Part shown: in pieces, positions 9,053 through 17,250 of the stretch
How the letters are laid out: each line of letters opens with the position of its first letter
How positions within the stretch are numbered: the first letter of the stretch is position 1
Source: Planctomycetota bacterium
Lineage (GTDB): Bacteria; Planctomycetota; UBA1135; UBA2386
DNA: 52,526 nt
NCBI GenBank assembly: GCA_016793305.1
Contig: JAEUHU010000256.1
Location: forward strand, 1 to 52,526
Direction: 5' to 3'
Program-made: the position numbers and the translations under genes
Notes under the pieces: generated by a model
The model's input: the letters and a program-made list of their open reading frames with translations, nothing else
The model's database searches: none
What the model was told of the DNA's origin: nothing

Positions 9053-9128
9053 GGGCCGTTAACTCAGTTGGTAGAGTGCGATTTTCACAGAGTCGAAGTC
9101 GCAGGTTCGAGTCCTGCACGGCCCACCA
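9053..9128 (+). tRNA. tRNA-Val(CAC)
   Basis: Full cloverleaf. The 7-bp acceptor stem is GGGCCGT/ACGGCCC, the 4-bp D stem ACTC/GAGT has an AGTTGGTA loop, and the 5-bp anticodon stem is CGATT/AGTCG. The loop TTCACAG places CAC at positions 34-36, decoding GTG valine. The variable loop is five bases, and the T arm is GCAGG-TTCGAGT-CCTGC. The discriminator A and an encoded CCA end are included. Shifting the loop to read TTC (Glu) breaks the anticodon stem, so Val is preferred. Confidence 0.92.
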
Positions 9129-9135
9129 TTCTCCC

Positions 9136-9153
9136 CCCGCGAGTTCGCGCGGG
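9136..9153 (+). terminator. Hairpin downstream of tRNA-Val
   Basis: A 6-bp stem CCCGCG/CGCGGG with a 6-base loop starts seven bases after the CCA end. The 12-base perfect palindrome AAACCGCGGTTT directly follows (9154-9165). Either could end the tRNA transcript; the T-run is minimal. Confidence 0.45.
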
Positions 9154-9300
9154 AAACCGCGGTTTCGGCGCGATCCCTGATCCGCGCCCCGCGAGTGTGC
9201 AATCGGGTCGGTCACGACGTGGCACGGCTTGGCTCGCGGGGGCACAACTCCACAACTTGCCTTGCCGTCCGGCGCGGGCGTCCGGAATCTGCCTCCAGTC

Positions 9301-10575
9301 TCACCGGCCAAGGGCACGCGGTGGGGCCACGGAATCGGCGGCCCGCGGCCATGGCGTGCGCAGCCGTTCGACTCGCAGACCGCGTCCGAACAGCACACTC
9401 GGAATCTGTCGCACGAACGGCACGGCGCGGATCGCGCGGAGGAACCACGGGATCACGAACGGCGTGTCGCCACGCAGCGCCTGTTCGATGACACGGCGCT
9501 GCACGACTGCCTGGATGCCCTGCATCACCTTCGTCGGCCATTCGCGGCGGCGCTGCACTCCCGCCAGGTGTGCTTCGGTCAAAGTGCCGGTGCGAAGCGG
9601 CTCCAAGAGGAGGTTGGCGGCCGCGATCGCATCCTGGATCGCGTAGTTGATCCCGACACCGCCGATCGGACTCATCACGTGCGCGGCATCGCCGATCAGC
9701 AGCAATCCAGGCCGATGCCAGCGTGCCACGCGACCGGTCTGCACCGCCAGCACCTGCGTCTGCTTCCAGTCGGTCAGCGCCGCCGTGCGGTGGCCGAACG
9801 GCGGCACGATGGCGCGCAGATCGTCGCGCAGGGCGCCGATGCCGCGGTCGTGCAGTTCGCGCACCGTGCCCTTCAGGATCACGTAGCCGATCTGCCAATA
9901 GGAGCCGCGCTGGATGCAAACCACGAGGCGGCCGGTGCCGAATCGGATCGCCAGCGGATCGAGCAGTTCGTCGCCGGGGCCTGCTGGCAACTCGAACCAC
10001 AGCACGTCCATCGGCGGCGCCGTCTTCGACAGTTCGATGCCGGCGAGCGTGCGGATCCGCGACCCACGGCCGTCGGCGCCGACGACCAGCGCCGCGTGCA
10101 CATCGTGGCGCCCGCCGGGACCGTCGTACGTGACTCCGGTCACCACACCATCCGTCGTCACCAACGAGCGCGCCGTCGCCTGCATGCGCAGGTCGAACAT
10201 GGCACCGAGCTGTCGTCCCTCGGCCGCGAGCCACGCGAGGAACTCCGCCTGCGGAAGCAGTCCGACGTAGGGAAACGGAGTGCGCAGCTTGCCGAACTCG
10301 GCGACCACGAGTCGCTGCGTGCTCGTCACCAGCGTCAGGTGATCGAGGCGGCTGTGCAGGAGAGCTTCGACTTGGGCGACGAGGCCGAGGTCGGCCATCA
10401 GTTCCATGGTCGTGCTGTGCACGGTGTCGCCGCGGAACGCCCGGTCGAAGTCGGCATGCGCTTCGAGGATCGTCACCGGCACGCCCGCGCGCGCGAGCAG
10501 GTAGCCGAGCACGAGGCCCCCGGGGCCGGCGCCGACGATGCAGACACGATCGGCGTCCGGAGCGGGTGCCGTCAT
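9301..10575 (-). CDS. FAD-dependent monooxygenase (UbiH/PHBH-like)
   Basis: Group A flavoprotein monooxygenase of 424 residues. The dinucleotide-binding motif VCIVGAGPGGLVLGYLLARAG begins at residue 11 and is followed by an acidic ILEAH at the end of beta-2. The second FAD motif LLLIGDAAHVMSPIGGVGIN lies at about 286-305. The ADGRGSRIR (DG) motif is also visible at about residue 165. Such enzymes hydroxylate aromatic or quinone substrates or act in polyketide tailoring; the substrate is not evident. I start at the ATG before TAPAPDADR, eight bases after a TATCAT hexamer, rather than at the in-frame codon 13 residues upstream. The desaturase gene lies upstream on the same strand. Confidence 0.85.
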   Translation of the reverse strand: MTAPAPDADRVCIVGAGPGGLVLGYLLARAGVPVTILEAHADFDRAFRGDTVHSTTMELMADLGLVAQVEALLHSRLDHLTLVTSTQRLVVAEFGKLRTPFPYVGLLPQAEFLAWLAAEGRQLGAMFDLRMQATARSLVTTDGVVTGVTYDGPGGRHDVHAALVVGADGRGSRIRTLAGIELSKTAPPMDVLWFELPAGPGDELLDPLAIRFGTGRLVVCIQRGSYWQIGYVILKGTVRELHDRGIGALRDDLRAIVPPFGHRTAALTDWKQTQVLAVQTGRVARWHRPGLLLIGDAAHVMSPIGGVGINYAIQDAIAAANLLLEPLRTGTLTEAHLAGVQRRREWPTKVMQGIQAVVQRRVIEQALRGDTPFVIPWFLRAIRAVPFVRQIPSVLFGRGLRVERLRTPWPRAADSVAPPRALGR

Positions 10576-10583
10576 CGGCGGGG

Positions 10584-10589
10584 ATGATA
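10584..10589 (-). promoter_or_regulatory. Candidate -10 element (TATCAT) of the FAD monooxygenase gene
   Basis: TATCAT ends eight bases before the ATG, which would give a leaderless or nearly leaderless mRNA. No convincing -35 is seen at 16-18 bases. This is one of several genes here with a -10-like hexamer 6-8 bases before the start. Confidence 0.35.
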
Positions 10590-10695
10590 ACCAGGGATGG
10601 CATGGCGACCTCACGGCCCCACCGCGCGTCCATGTCGAACGACGCAGGGGCGTTCCTGCTCGCTGGAGAGGAGCAGTCGGCCGTCCCCTGCCTCC

Positions 10696-11655
10696 TCAGC
10701 CGGTCATGCGCCCGAGCTCCGCGTCCCACACCCGCAGCCGCAGACACCGCCACATCTGCCGCGGACTCAGCGTCATCGCCGCCGGTCCCTGCAACTCGGC
10801 GATGCCGGCCATCGCCTCCGGCAGGCGATAGAACGGGATCTTCGCGTTGACATGGTGCACGTGGTGGAAGCCGATGTTGCCGGTGAACCAACGCATCACG
10901 GCCCCCATGCGGATGTAGCTCGACGACCCGAGCGCAGCACCGACGTAGGACCACTCCTTGCCCTCCATCAGTTTCACCGACGGGTAGTTGTGCTGGGCGT
11001 AGAACAGGAACGCGCCGAACGCGCAGGCGACGGTCATCGGCACCAGCACCAGGAACAGCAGCAAGGCGGGAGCGAACACCGCCAGCAGCACGATCAGGGC
11101 CGCGTGCACGGTCACGGCGATCGCCGAGTCGACGTGCTGGCGCTTGTCGACGAGGAAGGACCGCACGCACATGCCGTAGAAGAAGATGGTCAGGTAGCCG
11201 GCCGCGATCGTGAGCGGATGCCGCTGCAGCACGTAGCGAAGGCGCTCCCACCGGCCGGCCTTGCTCCACGCAGCCGCGGTCATCACCGGATACGACCCGA
11301 TGCTGGCGCCGTAGATCTTGCCGACGTTGCGATGATGGTGTTCGTGCGAGCGCGACCAGATGCTCGGCGGATTGAGCACCAGCAGGCCGTAGCAGGTGAG
11401 GAAGGCCCCGGCCAACCTGGAGCCCTTCAGGATCGTGCCGTGCTGGAAGTCGTGGTAGATGATGAACACGCGGACCAGCACGAGGCCGAGCAGCAGACTC
11501 GCCGGCACGCGGAGCCACCACGGGTCGCAGCAGCAGACCGTGGCGGCGAGGCCGAACAGCACGGCGAGCGTGGAGCCGAAGTGCCACCAACTCCTGCCGC
11601 GCTGCTCCTTCGCGTAGGCCAGGCTGGCCAGGACGATCTGCTTCGGGTCTCGCAT
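10696..11655 (-). CDS. Membrane fatty-acid desaturase
   Basis: Di-iron integral membrane desaturase of 319 residues with the three histidine boxes of the family: HDFQH (68-72), HEHHH (104-108) and HHVHH (about 264-268). Hydrophobic helix pairs precede box 1 and lie between boxes 2 and 3. Such enzymes introduce a double bond into acyl chains or hydroxylate/desaturate carotenoid-like lipids; the positional specificity cannot be read. The ATG before RDPKQIVL is preferred over a longer frame beginning 29 residues earlier at a TTG, because the extra segment is Arg/Pro-rich and unlike the family. The monooxygenase follows 120 bases downstream, so cotranscription is possible. Confidence 0.87.
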   Translation of the reverse strand: MRDPKQIVLASLAYAKEQRGRSWWHFGSTLAVLFGLAATVCCCDPWWLRVPASLLLGLVLVRVFIIYHDFQHGTILKGSRLAGAFLTCYGLLVLNPPSIWSRSHEHHHRNVGKIYGASIGSYPVMTAAAWSKAGRWERLRYVLQRHPLTIAAGYLTIFFYGMCVRSFLVDKRQHVDSAIAVTVHAALIVLLAVFAPALLLFLVLVPMTVACAFGAFLFYAQHNYPSVKLMEGKEWSYVGAALGSSSYIRMGAVMRWFTGNIGFHHVHHVNAKIPFYRLPEAMAGIAELQGPAAMTLSPRQMWRCLRLRVWDAELGRMTG

Positions 11656-11862
11656 CGGGGTCCGCGCAACGGGTGGAGCAGGGCGCGCCGTGCGGCGCAG
11701 CACCCTGCGGTTCCCATCAAACGACGAACCGTCGCTGCTCAACGGAGACCAGGAACCCTGACTCTACCACGGCGGCGTGGTTCCATGGCGACCGAACGGC
11801 AACGCAGCCCGAGGACCCCTCCACCTCGACCCCACACCCGCCACTCGCTACACCGCCCCAGA

Positions 11863-12363
11863 ATGACCCCGAGCGAAGCCCGCCAACTCCTCGACTACCA
11901 CGTCTGGGCCCGCGAACGCGCGCTCGCTGCGGTCGCCGCCCTGACCCCCGAGCAGTTCCTGCGCAACCTCGGCAACAGCTTCGGCTCGGTCCGCGACACG
12001 CTCGCCCATCTCTACGGCGCCGACGAAGTCTGGCTGTCGCGCTGGCGCGGCGGCACGCCCCGCGGATTGCCGCCGGCCGAGCAGTTCGCGGAGCTCGCGG
12101 CACTCCGCGCGGCCTGGGCGAAGCTCGACCCGGACCTCCGCGCCTTCGTGCACGGACTCGACGCAGCGGGCCTCGCCCGCGCGCTGACCTACCCGGCGTT
12201 CAACGGACAGATGGCGACACTGACCTTCGAGCAGATGCTGCAGCACGTCGTCAACCACGGCAGCTACCACCGCGGCCAGGTCACCACGCTGCTGCGACAG
12301 CTCGGGGCCACGGCCCCGAAGAGCATGGATCTGGTCGCGTTCTTCCGCGAACGCGCGGGCTGA
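11863..12363 (+). CDS. DinB-fold (YfiT/DinB) putative metal-dependent protein
   Basis: Four-helix-bundle DinB-family protein of 166 residues. The His triad expected to bind a divalent metal is present as His49 in DTLAHLYGADEVW, and His132 and His136 in the HVVNHGSYHRGQ segment. The length is typical (150-175). Family members include thiol-dependent S-transferases (bacillithiol/mycothiol transferases) and DNA-damage-inducible proteins of unknown role; no specific substrate is implied. It is transcribed alone, divergent from the desaturase, and separated from the secretion locus by more than 400 bases. Confidence 0.88.
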   Translation: MTPSEARQLLDYHVWARERALAAVAALTPEQFLRNLGNSFGSVRDTLAHLYGADEVWLSRWRGGTPRGLPPAEQFAELAALRAAWAKLDPDLRAFVHGLDAAGLARALTYPAFNGQMATLTFEQMLQHVVNHGSYHRGQVTTLLRQLGATAPKSMDLVAFFRERAG

Positions 12364-12795
12364 GCCGGGCGACGGCCGTCGGGCGAGCAGCCAGCGAACG
12401 GGCCCGTGGCCAAGGCGAGCACTGGCCGACGAACCGGTCGCCAGCCGAACCCGGCCACGACTCGCGGACCCAGGGCTGCCGACCAGCGACGCAGCCCGCC
12501 GCGATCGGGGCGCGAGGACCGGGCGGGCCACGGATCGGTGCTGCCGCGCCCCACGGCCGTCCCGAGAATTGGTGCCACTGGACTCACCGGCCGCCGTTGT
12601 GCGCCGCGCACCGCCGACGCGGGCAACGCCGAGCTGTCCGCGAACGTCGACACGGCATGCGTCGCTCGACGTCACCACGACTCGGCGATGGCCACCGGCA
12701 CTCGCCCCCCCTAGCATCCGCATCGCCCACAGCGCGCCACGTCTCGCCGGGATCGACGCGCGCGATCCGTTCTGTTCGCCACCCAGGAAGGAACC
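12364..12795. other. Intergenic region upstream of vgrG; no gene, candidate promoter near its end
   Basis: Gene-free stretch marking the left border of the type VI locus. An antisense frame through it is only a shadow. It contains a near-copy (19 of 20 bases) of a segment in the 6.2-kb gap at 12391-12410. A TAGCAT hexamer lies 78 bases before the vgrG start codon, and a good ribosome-binding site sits at its right end (AGGAAGGA). Confidence 0.5.
12689..12717 (+). promoter_or_regulatory. Candidate promoter for the VgrG tip module
   Basis: TGGCCA, 17-base spacer, TAGCAT, placing the transcript start about 70 bases before the vgrG ATG. The -10 is identical to hexamers before tssA and before the orphan lipoprotein gene. 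The -35 is weak (4 of 6). Confidence 0.4.
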
Positions 12796-14949
12796 ATGCC
12801 CGTCGAGATCAAGGAAGTGGTCATCAAGGTCCCGAACAGCGACTTTCGGGTCGACGTGGTCTGCCAGGACCTCGCCAGCGAACTGAAGCTCGAGCGAGGC
12901 ACGGCCACCGAGCGGCTCGGCACGCTGTTCGAGATCACGCTGAGCCTGTACAGCGACGACCTGGACGTCGACCTGTGCGCCGTGCTCGGCAAGCCGATGG
13001 CGATCCACATCAGCACCGGAGCCGACGAGCGGTGGTTCCACGGCATCGTCACCCACTTCGCCATGACGGGGATGACGGACCGGTTCGGCTACTACACCGC
13101 CATCCTCAAGCCGAAGCTCGCCCTGATGGGCGAAGCCACGACGAGCCGGGTGTTCGCGAAGAAGTCGCTCGCGGAGGTCCTCCAGGACAGCCTGAACCGG
13201 TCCGCCGTCGACGTCGGCGGCGTGACGGCGTCTCCCGCCGTGCAACTGGAGCACTGCGTGCAGTACCGGGAGAGCGACCTCGAGTTCGTCAGTCGCCTGA
13301 TGGAGCGCTTCGGACTCTTCTACTGGCACCGCCACGAAGAGACGAAGCACACCCTGGAGGTCACCAGCGGCACGACGGGATTGCCGGATCTCGGCACGTT
13401 CGACCATGTCTTCGACGGTGCCGGGACCAGCGACCATCAGATCTCCGACTGGCGCTTCACCAAGTCGCTGCGGGCGAGCTCGTATCAGGTCGCGGGAACG
13501 GAGTACCTGACCACGAACGGCATCTCGGAGAAGAAGAAGACGCGCTTCCAGATCGAGGCCGCGTCGGAGTTGAAGATCCACGACTTCGAGGCCGTGAACG
13601 AGACCACCGAGCCCCACCTCGTGGAACTGGCGACCGCACGCATGCAGGCGATCGACACGACCGTCGAGGACTACCGCGGCACGACGGACAGCCTGGCGAT
13701 GGCCGTCGGTGGCCTGTTCACGCTCGCGGGCCACCCGCGCGCCGACCAGAACAAGCAATACCTGTGCGTCGCCGCCACCTACCAGTTCCAGGGCATCAAG
13801 CCGGACGGCACGCGCGATCCGGGGCGCCCCTACCTGGTGCAGTTCTCGGCGATCGACAGCCAGACCCCGTTCAGCCCGCCGATCGTGCACAAGAAGCCGG
13901 TCGTGCAGGGCCCGCACCTCGCGCGTGTCGTCGAGGAGACCGACGACAACGGCCGCGTGCTGGTCGCGTTCCACTGGGGCAATCCCGACGAGGACCTGCA
14001 GTCGTGCCGAGCGCGCGTGTCGCAGAACTGGGCCGGCAAGGAGTGGGGCGGCGTGTTCCTGCCCCACATGGGTCACGAGGTCATCGTCGAGTTCCTGAAC
14101 GGCGACCCGGACCAGCCGATCGTGACGGGCCGCGTCTACAACAGCGAGTCGATGCCGCCGCTGGCGCTACCGGGCGAGAAGGAGAAGAGCATCATCCGGG
14201 ACCACGGCGGCAACGAGATCATGATGGACGGTGCCGCCAAGCAGATCCGGATCTACTGCCCGGGTCACGAGTCGGAGATCTGGCTCGGCAAGAGCGTCCA
14301 GATCTCGAGCGACAGCAACTGGATCAACAAGTTCCTCGGCTACGAGGAGACCGACATCAAGGGCAAGTCGACCACCACCATCGGCAACGACAACCACGTC
14401 ACCGTCAAGGGCAACAAGCAGGAGCACATCATCGGCAAGTTCCTGGTGAAGGTCGGCGCCGACGTGATGGAGACCCTGCTCGGCGCGCAGCACCGCAACA
14501 TCGTCGGCATGACCTCCCTGTTCGTCGGCGGCATGAAGAAGGAGCACATCGTCGGCGCGGAATGGAAGCGCATCGACGGGATCAAGCGCGAGAAGGTCCG
14601 GGGTGCCGTGCTCAAGGACGCTCCGAAGGACGTGACCACGCTGAGGGAGGCCTACAACCAGGTGAAGGGGCTGGTGTTCGACAAGTTCGACGACTGGAAG
14701 CAGCAGATCAAAGGCGAGCTGTTCCTCAAGACAGCGAAGAAGTTGGAGAAGGCAGAGGAAATGCAGGAGGCGGCCAAGAACGTGAAGCAGGACTTCAAGA
14801 CACTCCGCGTCACGGGAGAGAGTCACGAATACGCCCCGAGCAAGGAGTTCCGCGTCAACACGAAGACTGTCGTGTTGATCTTCGAGAACAAGGCTGAGTT
14901 GAAGGGCAAGCTGACGGTCAACGACGGCGCACTCGAAGTGAAGGAGTGA
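12796..14949 (+). CDS. vgrG: Type VI secretion spike protein VgrG (TssI) with C-terminal extension
   Basis: Trimeric spike on the Hcp tube, 717 residues. The gp27-like part covers roughly residues 1-370, with the family segment EHCVQYRESDLEFVSRLMER. The gp5 OB-fold follows from GPHLARVVEETDDNGRVLV to about 450, with FLPHMGHEVIVEFLNGDPDQP. A beta-helix region then contains the typical GGNEIMMDG element. From about 540 onward there is an unusual tail of repeated HIIGK/HIVGA/NIVGM-type short strands, then a Lys/Glu-rich probable coiled coil (about 615-675), then a short beta end. A strong AGGAAGGA ribosome site lies four bases before the ATG. It leads a six-gene tip module. The tail may dock the DUF2169 partner or an effector; I see no known enzymatic domain in it. 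Confidence 0.95.
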   Translation: MPVEIKEVVIKVPNSDFRVDVVCQDLASELKLERGTATERLGTLFEITLSLYSDDLDVDLCAVLGKPMAIHISTGADERWFHGIVTHFAMTGMTDRFGYYTAILKPKLALMGEATTSRVFAKKSLAEVLQDSLNRSAVDVGGVTASPAVQLEHCVQYRESDLEFVSRLMERFGLFYWHRHEETKHTLEVTSGTTGLPDLGTFDHVFDGAGTSDHQISDWRFTKSLRASSYQVAGTEYLTTNGISEKKKTRFQIEAASELKIHDFEAVNETTEPHLVELATARMQAIDTTVEDYRGTTDSLAMAVGGLFTLAGHPRADQNKQYLCVAATYQFQGIKPDGTRDPGRPYLVQFSAIDSQTPFSPPIVHKKPVVQGPHLARVVEETDDNGRVLVAFHWGNPDEDLQSCRARVSQNWAGKEWGGVFLPHMGHEVIVEFLNGDPDQPIVTGRVYNSESMPPLALPGEKEKSIIRDHGGNEIMMDGAAKQIRIYCPGHESEIWLGKSVQISSDSNWINKFLGYEETDIKGKSTTTIGNDNHVTVKGNKQEHIIGKFLVKVGADVMETLLGAQHRNIVGMTSLFVGGMKKEHIVGAEWKRIDGIKREKVRGAVLKDAPKDVTTLREAYNQVKGLVFDKFDDWKQQIKGELFLKTAKKLEKAEEMQEAAKNVKQDFKTLRVTGESHEYAPSKEFRVNTKTVVLIFENKAELKGKLTVNDGALEVKE

Positions 14950-14952
14950 AAA

Positions 14953-17250
14953 GTGCGCGTCAGCGTCCGAGACAAGCTGAGCTGTGCGTGTATGCCGAGC
15001 CGCCTTCCCGGCGTCGGCCTGGCGATGGTCACGATCTGCAAGTGGACGCTGCGCATCACGGCCGACGGCCGGCTCGAGCCTCACGAGGAGCCGATGCTGC
15101 CGAGTGGCGACGTCTGCGGCGACAGCCCCGTCTACCCGAACGACTTCGTGCCGTACAAGCCACGCGCCGACGTGATCGTGCACGCGCACGCGCATTCACC
15201 GGGTGGCGTCAGCGTGCGCTACCTGCCCGTCGCGATCGCCGTTGGCCCGGTCCGCAAGCATCTGCTGGTAGCAGGCGATCGCGAGTGGAAGCGCGGCCTG
15301 CTCGGCAGCAGCGCCGGGGATCCCACACCGTTCCCGTCCATGCCCCTCGGCTGGAACCGTGCCTTCGGCGGCGTCAAGGACGCGGCCAACCCGATCGGAC
15401 GCGGCCGCGATGGCAAGCTCCTGCCCAACCTCGAGTGGCCGGACCGACTGGTGCAGTCGCCGAACGACCGCATCCCGCCGGCGGGCTTCGGTGCGACGGC
15501 GGCGGACTGGGAGCCACGGCGCAGCATGATCGGCACCTACGGTCGCGACTACGTCGCCAAGCACTGGCCGTGGCTGCCACCCGACTTCGACTTCGCCCAC
15601 TACAACGCAGCACCCCGCGACCAGCAGGTCGAAGGCCATTTGCGCGGCGACGAGTCGCTCACCTTCACCAACCTGCACCGCTCCCATCCGGAACTGACGC
15701 TGACGCTGCCCGACAGCAAGGCGAAGCTGTTCGCGACGTTCGCCGGCGGCGAGTTCCGCGACGTGCCGTTGCTGCTCGACACGCTGTTCTGCGATCTCGA
15801 GAACGACCGCGTGGTGCTGATCTGGCGAGGACACACGCCGGTCGGCAACCCGATGTTCCACGAGGTCGAGCACCTGCTGGCGGCACTCGAGCCACTGGAC
15901 TCTCCAAGGTCCATCGAGCACTACCGCGCGATGCGCGACACCAAGCCTGCCGCCGCAGCGGTCCCGACCGAGGACCCGGCAGCAGCCCAGGTGGCGGCGG
16001 CGGCCGACGTCGCAATGGAGGCCAAGGCCGCGGCGATGGAGGCCGAACTCGCGCAGGCCGACGCAGAAATGGCGGCTGCGGCCGCCGAACAGGAACGCGC
16101 CCTGCTCGAGCAGGGCATCGACCAGGCCGTGATCCGACCGCCAACCCAGCAAGAGGGCCTGCAAGCCCAGCGCGCGGAACTCGCCCGGCTGACGCAAACG
16201 CCCCCACCGGAGATCCTGCAGGCGAAACCCGTCGCCGCCGAACCGGCGATGACCCCCGAGGAAGCTGCGGAGATCGAGGAGCTCGAGGCCGAGTTCGAGG
16301 CAGAGAAGGCGTCCATGCGGAAACCGCCGGCCTGGACCCGCGAGCGCCTGCTCGAGGCCGTCGCGGCCGGCACGGAGTTGCAGGACGAGGACCTGTCCGG
16401 CCTCGACCTTTCCGGGTGTGCGCTCGCCGGGGCGCGGCTCGACGGGGTCGTCTTCGCCGGCTGCAACTTCCAACGCGCCGATCTGCATGGCACGAGCTTC
16501 CGGGGCGCCGTGCTCCAGGGCGCCGACCTCGCCCACGCCGACCTGTCGGGAGCCATCCTCGACGGCGCCGACTGCACCGGAGCCTCGTTCGCAGGCGCGC
16601 GACTGGCCGGCTCTTCGTTGGCCCGCACCAACCTGGAGAAGCAGAACCTGGTCGGCCTGGACCTGTCCGGCTGCCGCGGCGAGTCGGTGCGATTCGCGGG
16701 AGCCGACCTGCGCCAGTGCAAGCTGAACGGCGCGGCGTTCCCGAAGGGCGACTTCGCCGGCAGCAAGCTCGCAGGAGCCGACTGCACGGGCCTGGACCTG
16801 CAGAACGCGCGCCTGCACACCGCCGACGCGAAGGGCGCCAACTTCCAGCGGGCCATCCTGCGCGGCATGCGCGGCGACGACGGCTGCAACCTCGCCGATG
16901 CCGACTTCCGGCATGCGAACCTCGAGGGCGTGGTGATCGAGTTCGGCAACCTGCACGGCGCCGACCTCCGCTACGCCTCGGTGCGCAATGCCCTGCTGAC
17001 CGGCACCGACCTCGGCCAGAGTGACCTGAGCCGCGCCGACTTCGAACGCGCTTCGCTGGCCGATGCCAACCTCACCGGCGCCCGCTTGCTGCAGACCAAC
17101 CTGCGCTACGCGAGCCTGGAACGCTGCGAGATGAAGGGCGCGGATGCGCGCCAGGCCAACTTCTATGGCGCCGGGCTTTGGGAGACGAAGACCGAGCTGT
17201 GCGACCTTCGCGAGGCGATCCTCGCGTCCACCCTGTTGGCCTTGCGATGA
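14953..17250 (+). CDS. DUF2169 (T6SS adaptor-type) protein fused to pentapeptide repeats
   Basis: 765-residue protein beginning three bases after vgrG. Residues 1 to about 325 form the DUF2169 domain, with CKWTLRITADGRL, the PLGWNRAFGG segment, and WLPPDFDFAHYNAAPRDQQ. Residues about 330-455 are an Ala/Glu-rich, probably helical linker. From about 455 to the end there are tandem A(D/N)LXX pentapeptides expected to form a right-handed quadrilateral beta-helix. DUF2169 proteins accompany VgrG and PAAR-like genes in type VI loci and are considered adaptors or loading factors. The GTG start is chosen for its tight spacing to vgrG; an ATG 13 codons later is possible. It overlaps the next gene by four bases. 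Confidence 0.85.
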   Translation: MRVSVRDKLSCACMPSRLPGVGLAMVTICKWTLRITADGRLEPHEEPMLPSGDVCGDSPVYPNDFVPYKPRADVIVHAHAHSPGGVSVRYLPVAIAVGPVRKHLLVAGDREWKRGLLGSSAGDPTPFPSMPLGWNRAFGGVKDAANPIGRGRDGKLLPNLEWPDRLVQSPNDRIPPAGFGATAADWEPRRSMIGTYGRDYVAKHWPWLPPDFDFAHYNAAPRDQQVEGHLRGDESLTFTNLHRSHPELTLTLPDSKAKLFATFAGGEFRDVPLLLDTLFCDLENDRVVLIWRGHTPVGNPMFHEVEHLLAALEPLDSPRSIEHYRAMRDTKPAAAAVPTEDPAAAQVAAAADVAMEAKAAAMEAELAQADAEMAAAAAEQERALLEQGIDQAVIRPPTQQEGLQAQRAELARLTQTPPPEILQAKPVAAEPAMTPEEAAEIEELEAEFEAEKASMRKPPAWTRERLLEAVAAGTELQDEDLSGLDLSGCALAGARLDGVVFAGCNFQRADLHGTSFRGAVLQGADLAHADLSGAILDGADCTGASFAGARLAGSSLARTNLEKQNLVGLDLSGCRGESVRFAGADLRQCKLNGAAFPKGDFAGSKLAGADCTGLDLQNARLHTADAKGANFQRAILRGMRGDDGCNLADADFRHANLEGVVIEFGNLHGADLRYASVRNALLTGTDLGQSDLSRADFERASLADANLTGARLLQTNLRYASLERCEMKGADARQANFYGAGLWETKTELCDLREAILASTLLALR

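Noticed and set aside
9053..9128. tRNA-Glu(TTC) reading of the anticodon loop
   Set aside because: Shifting the loop to place TTC at 34-36 breaks the five-base-pair anticodon stem; CAC gives a full stem.
8979..9398. Minus-strand 139-residue frame with a WAVQDSNLRLRLCENRTLPTEL-type segment
   Set aside because: It is antisense to tRNA-Val; this peptide pattern is a well-known false translation of tRNA complements.
12264..12653. Minus-strand 129-residue frame in the gap before vgrG
   Set aside because: It overlaps the DinB gene by 100 bases, is low-complexity Arg/Pro/Ser and has no recognisable start context.
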